This document shows, one piece after another, positions 34,137-42,847 of a stretch of 64,000 nt of DNA (its first letter is position 1; every line of letters starts with the position of its first letter). This DNA comes from a virus. The position numbers and the translations under genes were made by a program. The DNA is taken from IMG/VR virus record IMGVR_UViG_3300030450_004131, positions 1 through 64,000 of that record. One strand, given 5' to 3'. Below the pieces are notes generated by a model, which saw only the letters and a program-made list of their open reading frames with translations, did not search any database and had not been told where the DNA came from.

Positions 34137-34859
34137 ATGATAAATAAAAATACCCTAACATCAGTTATATCTAAATACTATTTAAATGGTTTACACAACC
34201 AGGTTAAATGGAGAATAAAAGATAAACAATTAACTATTTACGCTGGAGACAAAGGTAGGGTATGTAAAGTAGTACACAATAATTTTCCACTGGAAGATGC
34301 AGAATTAGGTGTATTTGATACCCATAAACTAAGTAAATTAATATCTATTACTAATGGAGATTTAATGATTTCATTAGAAAAAATTAAAGCGATATACACT
34401 AAAATGCATATTGCAGATTTAAATTTTGATCTTACTTACTCATTAGCTGATATTCTTATTTTAGGTAAAAATACTTATTATGAAGATCCTGATTCATTTG
34501 AAATGGTTATTGATTTAACTAATGAGGATATTGAACATTTAATTAAGGCTAAAAATGCATTATCAGATGTAAATAATATGTTAATCACAAGTACTACAGA
34601 TATGGATGGAACAAATATTTGTGAATTTATATTTGGTGATAATACAGGATTTTCAAATAAAATTACTTACCAACTTCAAGGTAATATATCTAAAAGTGGT
34701 ATTGAAATCCCATTTGATTCTGATGTATTTAAAGATATATTAAATTCAAATAAAGACATGGATAATGGAACACTTAAATTAACAGAACAAGGTATGTTAA
34801 AATTAAATTTCCATTCAGAAGAAACAGAAAGTGAATATTTTATTGCGAGAAACGAATAA
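34137..34859 (+). CDS. gp45: Sliding clamp gp45
   Basis: A 240-aa protein with the two-domain clamp repeat of T4 gp45 (228 aa): a first half ending about residue 115 in KMHIADLNFDLTY and a second half with DLTNEDIEHLIKAKNALSDV near 122-141. It would form a ring that tethers polymerase and, in T4, activates late transcription. Position right after gp43 and before the loader genes matches T4-like gene order loosely. Sequence divergence from T4 is high, so the name rests on fold pattern and context. Confidence 0.8.
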   Translation: MINKNTLTSVISKYYLNGLHNQVKWRIKDKQLTIYAGDKGRVCKVVHNNFPLEDAELGVFDTHKLSKLISITNGDLMISLEKIKAIYTKMHIADLNFDLTYSLADILILGKNTYYEDPDSFEMVIDLTNEDIEHLIKAKNALSDVNNMLITSTTDMDGTNICEFIFGDNTGFSNKITYQLQGNISKSGIEIPFDSDVFKDILNSNKDMDNGTLKLTEQGMLKLNFHSEETESEYFIARNE

Positions 34860-34864
34860 TTCAC

Positions 34865-34874
34865 ATATGTATAA
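34865..34874 (+). promoter_or_regulatory. ATATGTATAA promoter-like motif
   Basis: Second-type decamer, 80 nt before the hsp20 ATG and in the intergenic region after gp45. No TTG at 17-nt spacing; weaker than the copies at 17749 and 41179. Confidence 0.3.
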
Positions 34875-34925
34875 TAAACAAAACATTGTAGCTAGAGCAC
34901 GTGTTATGTTTAAAATAAATTAACC

Positions 34926-34940
34926 GGGAGCTTCGGCCCC
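34926..34940 (+). promoter_or_regulatory. C(UUCG)G tetraloop hairpin
   Basis: GGG-A-GC, then the TTCG loop, then GCCCC: five G-C pairs with one bulged A, capped by the very stable cUUCGg tetraloop. There is no T-run after it, so it is more likely an RNA processing or stability element between gp45 and hsp20 than a terminator. Such tetraloops are common in T4 intergenic RNA. Confidence 0.7.
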
Positions 34941-34954
34941 ATAAAATAAATGAT

Positions 34955-35374
34955 ATGAGTACATTAGAAATCTTTGAAAGGCATATAAGTCCTTTCGACA
35001 TCCTTTTTAGGAATCACTTTAAATCTGACAGCACATTTCAACCTGTTGGAAATTTCAAACAACCACATCCACTTAATATTTTCTTTGACGATGACGGACT
35101 TCATTTTGAAGTTGCCTGTACTGGTCTAACTAAAAAAGACGTAGTCTTAGATATTGAAGGGGATACTTTAAAAATAAGTTATGACAAACCAGAAGATGAC
35201 TTTCCTGATGGAATGATTCATAATGGTTTATCTAAAAAATCATTTGATTTAAGATATAAAATAGCACCAAAGTTTGATTTAAACAATATTGATGCTGCTT
35301 TAACAAATGGTTTATTAGAAATTTTTATACCATTAGCTGAAGAAGCTAAACCAAAAACAATCAAAATAAAATAA
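34955..35374 (+). CDS. Hsp20 small heat-shock protein
   Basis: A 139-aa alpha-crystallin protein. The core runs from FFDDDGLHFEVACTGLTKKD near residue 43 through DGMIHNGLSKKSFDLRYKI near 88 to NGLLEIFIP near 119, and the end KTIKIK holds the IxI-type tail used for oligomerisation. Hsp20 is common in T4-like marine phages, where it may stabilise virion assembly intermediates. Here it precedes groES/groEL, forming a chaperone block. Confidence 0.9.
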   Translation: MSTLEIFERHISPFDILFRNHFKSDSTFQPVGNFKQPHPLNIFFDDDGLHFEVACTGLTKKDVVLDIEGDTLKISYDKPEDDFPDGMIHNGLSKKSFDLRYKIAPKFDLNNIDAALTNGLLEIFIPLAEEAKPKTIKIK

Positions 35375-35416
35375 ATTTTTTGCCAAAAATAGCGTGCTCT
35401 AGCGCAATTTTGTTCG

Positions 35417-35422
35417 TATATT
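35417..35422 (+). promoter_or_regulatory. Host-like TATATT element
   Basis: TTCGTATATTGATAT before the gene at 35448, the same TTCGTATATT core as at 24899 and 34121. No clear TTTG at the 19-20 nt spacing; the preceding 35 nt include TTTTTTGCC. Confidence 0.45.
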
Positions 35423-35447
35423 GATATATAAATAAAATTATAACCTT

Positions 35448-35768
35448 ATGGCAAGAAAAGCAAAAGCAATTACAGTCATTTCTGATCCTTTACTGGAGCC
35501 CTACTATATAACTAAAGACGATCTTTGTTATACAGTTAATGAAAGAATAATACCAAATAAAGACCATTTTAGGTCAAAAGGTAAAGGAAAAGAATATGCA
35601 AAACCTCAAGGATACTACCCTGAATTTGGTCAGGCTATTAAAAAAATATCCGATGAGTTAAGACACACTAAAAGAAAATATGATTCTTTAATTGAGTATA
35701 TTGAAGAATATAGAGTAATAGAAAATAACATAAAAGAATATACAGATGGAATTAGAAGCACTATTTGA
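35448..35768 (+). CDS. Hypothetical protein upstream of groES
   Basis: A 106-aa basic protein without a recognised domain. The C-terminal half is predicted helical (KKISDELRHTKRKYDSLIEY near 64-83). It overlaps the groES start by 23 nt and follows a promoter-like element, so it heads the chaperonin unit. Function unknown. Confidence 0.6.
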   Translation: MARKAKAITVISDPLLEPYYITKDDLCYTVNERIIPNKDHFRSKGKGKEYAKPQGYYPEFGQAIKKISDELRHTKRKYDSLIEYIEEYRVIENNIKEYTDGIRSTI

Positions 35769-36123
35769 TGCGGTTATCGTTAAACCGTTTGAGTCTGAAG
35801 AGACTACTTATGGAAACATTATTGTACCTGATTTAGGTAAAGAAAAAAATGAATTTGGTAAAGTTGTAGCAGTAGGACCAGGAAAACCTACTATTAATGG
35901 AATACTTATACCAACAACAGTTAAAGTTGGAGATAAAGTTGTTTTACCAACTATGGGTTTTACAAAACTTCCTTATGATGGAGAAGAATATTACGTTGGC
36001 CCTGAAAACCAGATTTTAGCTAAAGTACATGAAAAAAGTGACTTTAATGAGGTATTAAGTGATACTTTAGAAAATATGAGTGTAGAAGAAATTAATAATA
36101 TAAAAGATATATCAAATGGGTAA
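35746..36123 (+). CDS. groES: GroES co-chaperonin
   Basis: A 125-aa GroES with the mobile loop region EETTYGNIIVPDLGKEK (residues about 18-34) and GKVVAVGPGKPT near 38-49 and VGDKVVLPTMGF near 62-73. It is longer than host GroES (about 95 aa) owing to a 30-residue C-terminal tail; T4 gp31 is 111 aa. It caps the chaperonin chamber. Overlaps groEL by 8 nt, so the pair is translated together. Confidence 0.9.
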   Translation: MELEALFDAVIVKPFESEETTYGNIIVPDLGKEKNEFGKVVAVGPGKPTINGILIPTTVKVGDKVVLPTMGFTKLPYDGEEYYVGPENQILAKVHEKSDFNEVLSDTLENMSVEEINNIKDISNG

Positions 36124-37738
36124 ACAAATAGAATTCGGCTCATCAGCCAGAGAAAATTTAGTAAGGGGGATTGATACATTAGCAGATGCTGTTGTATCAA
36201 CTTTAGGACCTAATGGAAGAAATGTAGTTATTGCTAATGACCAAGGAGTACCTCAATCTACAAAAGATGGAGTTACAGTTGCTAAATCAATAACATTAAG
36301 TAATCCTGAACAAGAATTAGGGGTACAATTAGTAAAGCAAGCTGCAATAAAAACAGCAGAAAAAGCAGGTGATGGTACAACTACATCTACTTTATTAGCT
36401 CGTGAAATGATTAAAGCAGGTTTAACAGCATTAAATAATAATGAAAATGCAGTACAAATAAAAAGAGATATAGATTCTACCGTTAATGAGGTAGTAGATA
36501 ATTTAAGAAATAAAATATCAGAAGATATTTCAGGTGAGGAGCAATTAGAACAAATTGCTACTATTTCAGCAAATAATGATCAAGAAGTAGGTAAACTTAT
36601 TGCTACTGCAATTGATAAAGTAGGAATGGAGGGGGTTGTTCATATAGAAGAATCTAGAACTGGCGAAACATACTTAGAAACTGTTGAAGGGTTACAGTTT
36701 GAAAGAGGTTATAAATCGCCATATTTTGTTACTAACAATAACAATATGACTGCCACATTAGATAACCCCCTCGTTCTTATTGCTGATCAAAAAATAACTC
36801 AAGTAAAAGAATTATTACCTATATTAGAAGCTGTATCAGCACAAGCAAAATCATTGCTTATTATAGCCGAAGATATAGATAATGAAGCCTTAGCTACTCT
36901 TATTGTTAATAAAATGAGAGGTACAATGAAAGTATGTGCTGTTAAAGCACCTGATTTTGGAGATAGAAGAAAATTAGTTTTAGAAGATATTGCTATTACA
37001 ACTGGAGGTCAAGTTTTTGATAAACAAAAAGGAATGAAACTTGATAAATTTAGTTGGGAATGGTTTGGTGAAGCTAGAACTATAACAGTTGAAAAAGAAA
37101 GAACAACAATTGTTGATGGTAAGGGATCAGCTGATTCAATAGAAGTACGTGTTGAAGAATTGCAAAAACAAATAGAAAAAGCAGAAACACCATTTGAAAT
37201 TGAAAAATTACAAGAAAGATTAGCTAAATTTGTAGGTGGAGTAGCAATTATTCATGTTGGTGGAAATACTGAAACCGAAATGAGAGAAAAGAAAGATAGA
37301 GTTGATGATGCTTTACATGCAACTAAAGCTGCTATTGAAGAAGGTATAGTACCAGGAGGAGGAACAGCTTTATTATATGCATCCTCAGGTTTAGAAGTTA
37401 ATTCTACTGGTGCTGCTATTGTTAAACAGGCATGTGCAAAACCTTTTAATCAAATATTAGTTAATGCTGGTCATGATGAAGTTAAGGGACAAATTATAGC
37501 AGATGGTATGATTAATTCAGGTAATGATGGTTGGTTGGGTTATGATATAAAAACAGATAATACTGTTGATATGAAAGAAGCAGGTATTATAGATCCAACT
37601 AAAGTAGCTAGAACAGCATTAGAAAATGCAGCTTCAGTTGCGGGTACAGTTTTATTAACAGAATGTACTGTGGTAAATGAACCAGAAGAAGATAATAAAA
37701 AACAACAAATAGATCCATCAATGATGGGGATGATGTAA
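36116..37738 (+). CDS. groEL: GroEL chaperonin, full length
   Basis: A 540-aa group I chaperonin. Signature regions include GPNGRNVVIANDQGVPQSTK near residues 32-51, AGDGTTTSTLLAREM near 85-99 (ATP site), the apical domain with YFVTNNNNMTATLDNPLVL, VGGNTETEMREKKDRVDDAL near 382-401 and a C-terminal MMGMM. Phage-encoded GroEL is uncommon; T4 supplies only the cochaperone gp31. Having both means a self-contained folding chamber for large phage proteins. Confidence 0.96.
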   Translation: MGKQIEFGSSARENLVRGIDTLADAVVSTLGPNGRNVVIANDQGVPQSTKDGVTVAKSITLSNPEQELGVQLVKQAAIKTAEKAGDGTTTSTLLAREMIKAGLTALNNNENAVQIKRDIDSTVNEVVDNLRNKISEDISGEEQLEQIATISANNDQEVGKLIATAIDKVGMEGVVHIEESRTGETYLETVEGLQFERGYKSPYFVTNNNNMTATLDNPLVLIADQKITQVKELLPILEAVSAQAKSLLIIAEDIDNEALATLIVNKMRGTMKVCAVKAPDFGDRRKLVLEDIAITTGGQVFDKQKGMKLDKFSWEWFGEARTITVEKERTTIVDGKGSADSIEVRVEELQKQIEKAETPFEIEKLQERLAKFVGGVAIIHVGGNTETEMREKKDRVDDALHATKAAIEEGIVPGGGTALLYASSGLEVNSTGAAIVKQACAKPFNQILVNAGHDEVKGQIIADGMINSGNDGWLGYDIKTDNTVDMKEAGIIDPTKVARTALENAASVAGTVLLTECTVVNEPEEDNKKQQIDPSMMGMM

Positions 37739-37748
37739 AATAATTTCG

Positions 37749-37754
37749 TATATT
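37749..37754 (+). promoter_or_regulatory. Host-like TATATT element
   Basis: TTTCGTATATT directly abutting the ATG at 37755. If functional, the transcript would begin inside that ORF, so it may instead serve gp44 at 38008. Confidence 0.3.
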
Positions 37755-38027
37755 ATGCCAAAGACAAAAATTGAAGAAAAAAATATATTAATTGCTAGAA
37801 GAGTTCCACCTGGAGATAAATGGAGATTAGTTGCAAATGAACCAGATGGTCCTGTACATAAAACTTTAACTGATGCTTTAGAGGCATATATGGTTAAAAC
37901 AGGATTTAAAGGTCATTATAGATTAGAACCTTTACAAAGTAGTTTATATGCTATTGATTCAAAAGAAACAGAAGTAAAACCTGAACCAGTTAAAAAATAT
38001 TCAATATATGGTGAATACGGATCATAG
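37755..38027 (+). CDS. Hypothetical protein
   Basis: A 90-aa protein with no named family. The middle (VPPGDKWRLVANEPDG near 17-32) has a beta-hairpin look. It overlaps gp44 by 20 nt. The ATG is 0 nt from a promoter-like element, so this start is uncertain, though no good later ATG exists before residue 48. Confidence 0.5.
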   Translation: MPKTKIEEKNILIARRVPPGDKWRLVANEPDGPVHKTLTDALEAYMVKTGFKGHYRLEPLQSSLYAIDSKETEVKPEPVKKYSIYGEYGS

Positions 38028-38922
38028 TTTATTAGTAGAAAAATACAGACCAACAAAACTAGATTATTTTGTTGGAAATGCTAGTATTAAAAATAGTATA
38101 TCTAAATACATTGGACAAAATGATATACAAAATTTAATATTCTATGGGCCTGCGGGTACAGGTAAAACAACATTGGCCAAACTGATAATAAAAAATTTAG
38201 ATTGTGACCATTTATATATTAATGCTTCTGATGAACGTGGTATCGAAACTATTAGGGATAAAGTCTCTGGTTTTGCATCTGTTGCATCATTTAAACCGCT
38301 CAAGGTTGTTATATTAGATGAGGCAGATTTTCTTACAATACAAGCACAGGCATCACTTAGAAATATAATTGAAACTTTTTCACGTACTACCAGATTTATT
38401 ATGACTTGTAATTTTGTAGAACGTATCATTGATCCTTTACAATCTAGATGTCAAGTATTAAAAATCGTACCTCCAACTAAAAAAGATGTTGCTAAACATT
38501 TAAATTGGATTTTAGAAGAAGAGGAAATAGTATATGAAGTAAATGATTTAGGTTCAATAGTAAATCAATATTATCCTGATTTAAGGAAATGTATAAATAC
38601 AATCCAAATGAATTCAAAGGATAATAAATTAACATTAGATAAATCAGTATTAGTTTCATCTAATTATATAGATGAAGTTATTAATGAATTAAAAAAAGAT
38701 AAAGATAGTTTTAAAAAAATACGTCAAATTATAGCCGATGCTAATGTAGATGATTTTGATGAACTATTTAGAGCTTTATATGAAAGATCATCTGAATACC
38801 TTCCAGGTAGAGAAGGTACAGTAGCTATAATAGTTAATGAACAGCAATATAGAGCAAATTTTCGTATTGATAAAGAAATCAATGCAATGAGTTTAATTTC
38901 ACAAATAATAAATAATAAATAA
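38008..38922 (+). CDS. gp44: Clamp loader large subunit gp44
   Basis: A 304-aa AAA+ ATPase. It opens LLVEKYRPTKLDYFVG, then Walker A FYGPAGTGKTTLAKL near residues 50-64, Walker B KVVILDEADFLTI near 95-107, and the SRCQVL arginine-finger motif near 147. These are the RFC/gp44 signatures. With gp62 it opens and closes the gp45 ring at primer ends. The T4 order 44-62 is kept, with one small gene between. Confidence 0.92.
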   Translation: MVNTDHSLLVEKYRPTKLDYFVGNASIKNSISKYIGQNDIQNLIFYGPAGTGKTTLAKLIIKNLDCDHLYINASDERGIETIRDKVSGFASVASFKPLKVVILDEADFLTIQAQASLRNIIETFSRTTRFIMTCNFVERIIDPLQSRCQVLKIVPPTKKDVAKHLNWILEEEEIVYEVNDLGSIVNQYYPDLRKCINTIQMNSKDNKLTLDKSVLVSSNYIDEVINELKKDKDSFKKIRQIIADANVDDFDELFRALYERSSEYLPGREGTVAIIVNEQQYRANFRIDKEINAMSLISQIINNK

Positions 38923-38924
38923 TT

Positions 38925-39176
38925 ATGCAACAAGCACAACAACCACAAGGACCTCCTATTGATTTAAAAAACACATCTGAAGTAAAAAACTTTGATGGTG
39001 GGAGTATTTTTCAACAAGGAGTTATTTTAAGAACAGTATCTAAATTTGTAATGGGATCAGAAGAAGATGCTTTATTACCAATCCCAGTATTTTATGATCC
39101 ATCAACTAAAAAGATCCATAAGGCATCCGTACCTGCAGATCTTAGAGAAGAATTAGCTGATGAACTTATTGACTAA
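38925..39176 (+). CDS. Conserved small protein between gp44 and gp62
   Basis: An 83-aa protein. A Gln/Pro-rich start is followed by FQQGVILRTVSKFVMGSEED then IPVFYDP. I recall related short proteins with an I/V-R-x-VSK motif and I-P-V-F in T4-like cyanophages near the clamp loader genes. Function unknown; a replisome link is only suggested by position. Confidence 0.6.
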   Translation: MQQAQQPQGPPIDLKNTSEVKNFDGGSIFQQGVILRTVSKFVMGSEEDALLPIPVFYDPSTKKIHKASVPADLREELADELID

Positions 39177-39179
39177 AAA

Positions 39180-39590
39180 TTGAAAAATATATTTGATTGG
39201 CTTAAGGAAATAAACTATAAGAAATCCCCTTCTGATTCTTTTACAGAAAAAGACTGGGAAGTATGGAATTCTTATATGATCCATAGGTTTATATCTATGA
39301 ATAGAGAATTTTTAGAGATTGTTAATTATGTACAAGATTATCCACCTCATGAAAAAAAGGCTATTTATAACATTTATAAAGAATATATTCCTAAAAATAA
39401 CCAATGGAATAAATATATTAAATCAACTAAAAAAGCAGTTAATAAAGAATTAAGTCAACATTTAAAAGATCATTTTAAAGTCTCATCTAGAGAAATAAGT
39501 GATTATTTAAAAATTTTAAGTAAAGACGAAGTTAATCAAATTTTGATTAATAGAGGTTTAAATAAAAAAGAAATAAAAAAACTATTATGA
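39180..39590 (+). CDS. gp62: Clamp loader small subunit gp62
   Basis: A 136-aa protein starting with TTG. FDWLKEINYKKSP near residues 4-16 and YMIHRFISMNREFLEIVNYV near 30-49 are the gp62 signatures I know from T4-like phages. gp62 has no ATPase and holds the gp44 tetramer together. T4 gp62 is 187 aa, so this version lacks part of the C-terminus. The start is TTG because no ATG precedes the conserved region. Confidence 0.82.
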   Translation: MKNIFDWLKEINYKKSPSDSFTEKDWEVWNSYMIHRFISMNREFLEIVNYVQDYPPHEKKAIYNIYKEYIPKNNQWNKYIKSTKKAVNKELSQHLKDHFKVSSREISDYLKILSKDEVNQILINRGLNKKEIKKLL

Positions 39591-39814
39591 ATACACAAGT
39601 ATATAAATTCTTGAAATCCGAAGCTGAGGCGGATAAAAATAAAGCTCTAGCAAGTATAGAATTATTAACTAACCACCCTGCAGGAATTGGTGATCATTCA
39701 ACTAAAGATTATTGGGATAACTGTAATGAAGCAATTAAATTATTAGCATCAGCAGATGAAAGGTTAGAAACATTAGAAAAATACTTTAATTCTAAAGAAC
39801 AAGTAAATGGGTGA
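39587..39814 (+). CDS. Hypothetical protein
   Basis: A 75-aa helical protein (KSEAEADKNKALASIELL near 8-25 and a second helix near the end) with no domain recognised. Overlaps gp62 by 4 nt and the next gene by 8 nt, so it belongs to the replication operon. Confidence 0.55.
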   Translation: MNTQVYKFLKSEAEADKNKALASIELLTNHPAGIGDHSTKDYWDNCNEAIKLLASADERLETLEKYFNSKEQVNG

Positions 39815-40256
39815 TTCTAAAAAGAAATATGAAGAAATTCAACAAGACAACTACGAACACTCCGAACATTATTGGGATGTAGATAGAAATAAGGTACCTA
39901 AAGATATTGGAGTAAAAGTTACTAAAGCAGTTGAAGCATTTGAAAATGAATATCCTGAATTGTCTAAAGAATTTAAAAAGATAGGTCAAGAAATGTATGA
40001 AATGTTTGCCGCTAAACATATGGATTATGGTTTAAATAATATCGCTTTAGGTGGTGATTTAACTAATCCCGAAGATAAAAAATTTTCACTTACAGGTTTA
40101 GCTATTAGACTTACAGATAAAATTAGTAGGTTAAAAAATTTACTAATAAACGGTAAAAACTATGTTAAGGGAGAAGGAATGGAAGATACATTTATTGATG
40201 TTGCTAATTATGGCATAATTGGAATGTTAGTAGGACGTAATAAATGGAAAAAATAA
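39807..40256 (+). CDS. DUF1599-type protein (nucleotide modification-associated)
   Basis: A 149-aa protein. HMDYGLNNIALGGDL near residues 71-85, SLTGLAIRLTDKISRLKNLL near 94-113 and MEDTFIDVANYGIIGML near 126-142 match the DUF1599/Nmad1-like family (PF07659), which phages carry near nucleotide and DNA modification genes. The biochemical role is not firmly established to my knowledge. A function in nucleotide pool or modified-base metabolism fits this genome. Confidence 0.75.
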   Translation: MGDSKKKYEEIQQDNYEHSEHYWDVDRNKVPKDIGVKVTKAVEAFENEYPELSKEFKKIGQEMYEMFAAKHMDYGLNNIALGGDLTNPEDKKFSLTGLAIRLTDKISRLKNLLINGKNYVKGEGMEDTFIDVANYGIIGMLVGRNKWKK

Positions 40257-40259
40257 ATT

Positions 40260-41153
40260 TTGGCTAAAAAAATACCTAAAATAGTTAAGGAGATTAAAAA
40301 AAATCCCCCACATGAGATTGATTATTCTTATCAAAAGAATATATCATATTCTCAAATATCTATGTTTAAACAATGTCAAAGAAAATGGGCATTACATTAT
40401 AAAGATAAGATAAGTCAAAGGGATGTTTCTATCTACTTAGTTTTTGGTATTGCAATCCATGAGGTACTTCAGGAATATTTAACTGTATTTTATGAAAAAT
40501 CAAAAGTGGCTGCTAATAAGTTAGATTTAGAAAATAAATTCCAAGAGGCGTTTATTAGTGCCTATCAAAAACAATATAAACAAAATAATGATATTCATTT
40601 CTCAGATGCTGTAGAAATGAGAGAATTTTTTGAAGATGGTGTAGAAATTTTAAAATTTTTTAAGAAAAAAGTGGGTGGTTATTTTTCTAAGAGAGGTACT
40701 TATTTAGTAGGAATAGAGTTACCTATAATTAATACACCTAATAAAATGTTAAATAATTTATTATTTAAGGGAATGCTAGACGTAGTATTATATCATGAAC
40801 ATAGTGATACTTTTACTATTATAGATATAAAAACAAGTACTAGAGGGTGGCATGATAAAATGAAGAAAAATGAGGATAAACAATTCCAACTTATATTATA
40901 TAAAAAATACTTTTCAGAATTGTATAATATACCTCTAGATAAAATAGATATTAAATTTTTTATAGTTAAAAGAAAATTATATGAAAATTGTGACTGGGCA
41001 CAAACAAGAATACAAGAATTTTCACCCCCAAGTGGTAAAATTAAATTAGGTAGGGCTACTAGATATGTAAGTGATTTTATGTCTCATGTATTTAATTCCC
41101 AAGGAAAAATAAAAGAACAACATTATCCATGTACTTGTGGATATTGTGAATAA
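40260..41153 (+). CDS. PD-(D/E)XK exonuclease (RecB/Cas4-like)
   Basis: A 297-aa nuclease. SQISMFKQCQRKWALHYKDK near residues 31-50 and FGIAIHEVLQEYL near 61-73 are the RecB-family N-motifs; LFKGMLDVVLYHEHSDTFTI then IDIKTS near 166-191 gives the D...xK core (DxK). The C-terminus has CTCGYC, cysteines that with C39 could bind an Fe-S cluster as in Cas4/AddB. Start is TTG, 3 nt after the previous stop. Likely end-processing for recombination or host DNA degradation. Confidence 0.8.
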   Translation: MAKKIPKIVKEIKKNPPHEIDYSYQKNISYSQISMFKQCQRKWALHYKDKISQRDVSIYLVFGIAIHEVLQEYLTVFYEKSKVAANKLDLENKFQEAFISAYQKQYKQNNDIHFSDAVEMREFFEDGVEILKFFKKKVGGYFSKRGTYLVGIELPIINTPNKMLNNLLFKGMLDVVLYHEHSDTFTIIDIKTSTRGWHDKMKKNEDKQFQLILYKKYFSELYNIPLDKIDIKFFIVKRKLYENCDWAQTRIQEFSPPSGKIKLGRATRYVSDFMSHVFNSQGKIKEQHYPCTCGYCE

Positions 41154-41178
41154 AGTATTGATTTTGAATAATACTTAT

Positions 41179-41188
41179 ATATGTATAA
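41179..41188 (+). promoter_or_regulatory. Promoter-like TTG-N17-TATAAC (ATATGTATAA motif)
   Basis: TTG at 41164, 17 nt, then TATAAC at 41184, the same arrangement as at 17734-17759. It precedes the small gene at 41215 and therefore the 18-kb glycan island. Confidence 0.45.
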
Positions 41189-41214
41189 CAAATGTTTTAA
41201 ATTAAATTAAGATT

Positions 41215-41415
41215 ATGAGTAATAATAAAAAAATGACACTAACTAGTGTTAAAGTAAAGAGCGATTTATTCGACAATTTCAAAATCGAGTGTGTTAGACG
41301 TAAATTTTCTTTTCAAAAACTTGCTGATCGTAGCTTGTTTTTGTATCTTACAGATGAGAATTTCCGTAAACAAATAACAAACCAAATAAATCTCGATTTA
41401 CAAAATGAAGAATAA
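41215..41415 (+). CDS. Possible ribbon-helix-helix regulator
   Basis: A 66-aa protein. MTLTSVKVKSDLFDNFKIEC followed by VRRKFSFQKLADRSLFLYL fits a short beta strand and two helices, the RHH/Arc-MetJ pattern. It is the first gene after a promoter-like element and overlaps the first glycosyltransferase by 11 nt. It might autoregulate the glycan island. No direct evidence of DNA binding. Confidence 0.5.
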   Translation: MSNNKKMTLTSVKVKSDLFDNFKIECVRRKFSFQKLADRSLFLYLTDENFRKQITNQINLDLQNEE

Positions 41416-42847
41416 TAAATTTCCATACTTACCAAAAGAAAAAAGAAAGAAAATATTATTAATTTGTGACGACATCAGAGTACATTCTGGGGTAGCCACA
41501 GTAGCAAAAGAAATAGTAGTCCATACTGCCCATCATTTTAATTGGGTACAAATGGCAGGAGCGATCAAACACCCAGAAAGTGGTAAGAGATTAGATTTAA
41601 CACCTGATACTAATAATTTAGCTGGAATAAATGATTCTTCTGTATTTTTATATCCTGTAGATGGGTATGGTCACCCACAACAAGTTAGACAAATAATTAA
41701 CATAGAAAAGCCTGATGCTATTATGTTATTTACTGATCCAAGGTATTTTACCCATATTTTTAATATGGAACAAGAAATACGAAGAAATATTCCAATTACA
41801 TACTTAAATATTTGGGATGACTACCCAGCTCCAATGTATAATAGAGCATTTTATGAGTCATGTGATTTATTAATGGGAATTTCTAAACAAACTGTAAATA
41901 TTAATAAATTAGTATTAAAAGGACATGAAGGTAATAGAATATTTAAATATCTACCTCATGGTAAAGATGAAAATATATATTATCCTATAGTTAATAAAGA
42001 TAAAGAATATGAAGTATCTATTAATAATCTATTCAAAGGACAAAAACCGAAATTTGTAGCATTTTATAATTCTAGAAATATAAGAAGAAAACAAGTACCA
42101 GATACTATGTTAGCTTTTAGAGCGTTCTTAGATTCTCTACCAGAAGATGAAGCTAAAGATTGTTATTTAATTATAAAATCAGAACCAGTTACAGATCCAG
42201 GTACTGATTTACCTAAAGTTAAAGAATATTTGTTTGATGAAAAATATCCTAATAATATTAAATTTATTTTTGGAAAAATAGAAGAAAAACATCTAAACCA
42301 TTTATATAATATAGCTGATGTTCAGATATTATTAACATCTAATGAAGGTTGGGGGTTAGCAAATACAGAGGCAATATTAGCTGGAACTCCAATTATAGCT
42401 AATGTTACTGGAGGTATGCAAGATCAAATGAGATTTGTAGATGAAAATGGAAAATGGTTTACACCTAGTGCAGATATTCCTTCTAATCATAGAGGAACTT
42501 ATAAAAAACACGGTGAATGGGCGTTCCCAGTTTATCCAACAAGTAGATCGATTCAAGGTTCACCTCCAACACCTTATATCTTTGATGACAGATGTAGATG
42601 GGAAGATGCAGCTGATAGATTAAAAGAATGTTATAAGTTAGGAAGAAAAGAATTAAAGAGAAGAGGTTTAAAAGGAAGAGAATGGGCTATTAGTAATGAA
42701 GCTGGTTTTACTTCTGAACAACAAGGTAATAAAGTAATGGAGGTATTTAATGAATTATTTGATACTTGGAAGCCAAGAGAAAAATATGAATTAGTTAATA
42801 CCAATGAATATAAAGGTAAATTTTTAAATCATAAAATAATATATTAA
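41405..42847 (+). CDS. GT4-family glycosyltransferase
   Basis: A 480-aa GT-B enzyme. LLICDDIRVHSGVATVAKEI near residues 16-35 is the N-domain glycine-loop region, and SNEGWGLANTEAILAGTPII near 311-330 is the EX7E nucleotide-sugar motif of GT4. It probably retains anomeric configuration while adding a sugar from a nucleotide donor. It overlaps its neighbour by 1 nt and heads the glycan island. Acceptor unknown. Confidence 0.85.
   Translation: MKNNKFPYLPKEKRKKILLICDDIRVHSGVATVAKEIVVHTAHHFNWVQMAGAIKHPESGKRLDLTPDTNNLAGINDSSVFLYPVDGYGHPQQVRQIINIEKPDAIMLFTDPRYFTHIFNMEQEIRRNIPITYLNIWDDYPAPMYNRAFYESCDLLMGISKQTVNINKLVLKGHEGNRIFKYLPHGKDENIYYPIVNKDKEYEVSINNLFKGQKPKFVAFYNSRNIRRKQVPDTMLAFRAFLDSLPEDEAKDCYLIIKSEPVTDPGTDLPKVKEYLFDEKYPNNIKFIFGKIEEKHLNHLYNIADVQILLTSNEGWGLANTEAILAGTPIIANVTGGMQDQMRFVDENGKWFTPSADIPSNHRGTYKKHGEWAFPVYPTSRSIQGSPPTPYIFDDRCRWEDAADRLKECYKLGRKELKRRGLKGREWAISNEAGFTSEQQGNKVMEVFNELFDTWKPREKYELVNTNEYKGKFLNHKIIY

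Noticed and set aside
34867-34923. 18-codon ORF beginning MYNKQN
   Set aside because: Starts inside the ATATGTATAA motif, as do similar short MYN openings at 17751 and 41181; better seen as a promoter sequence.
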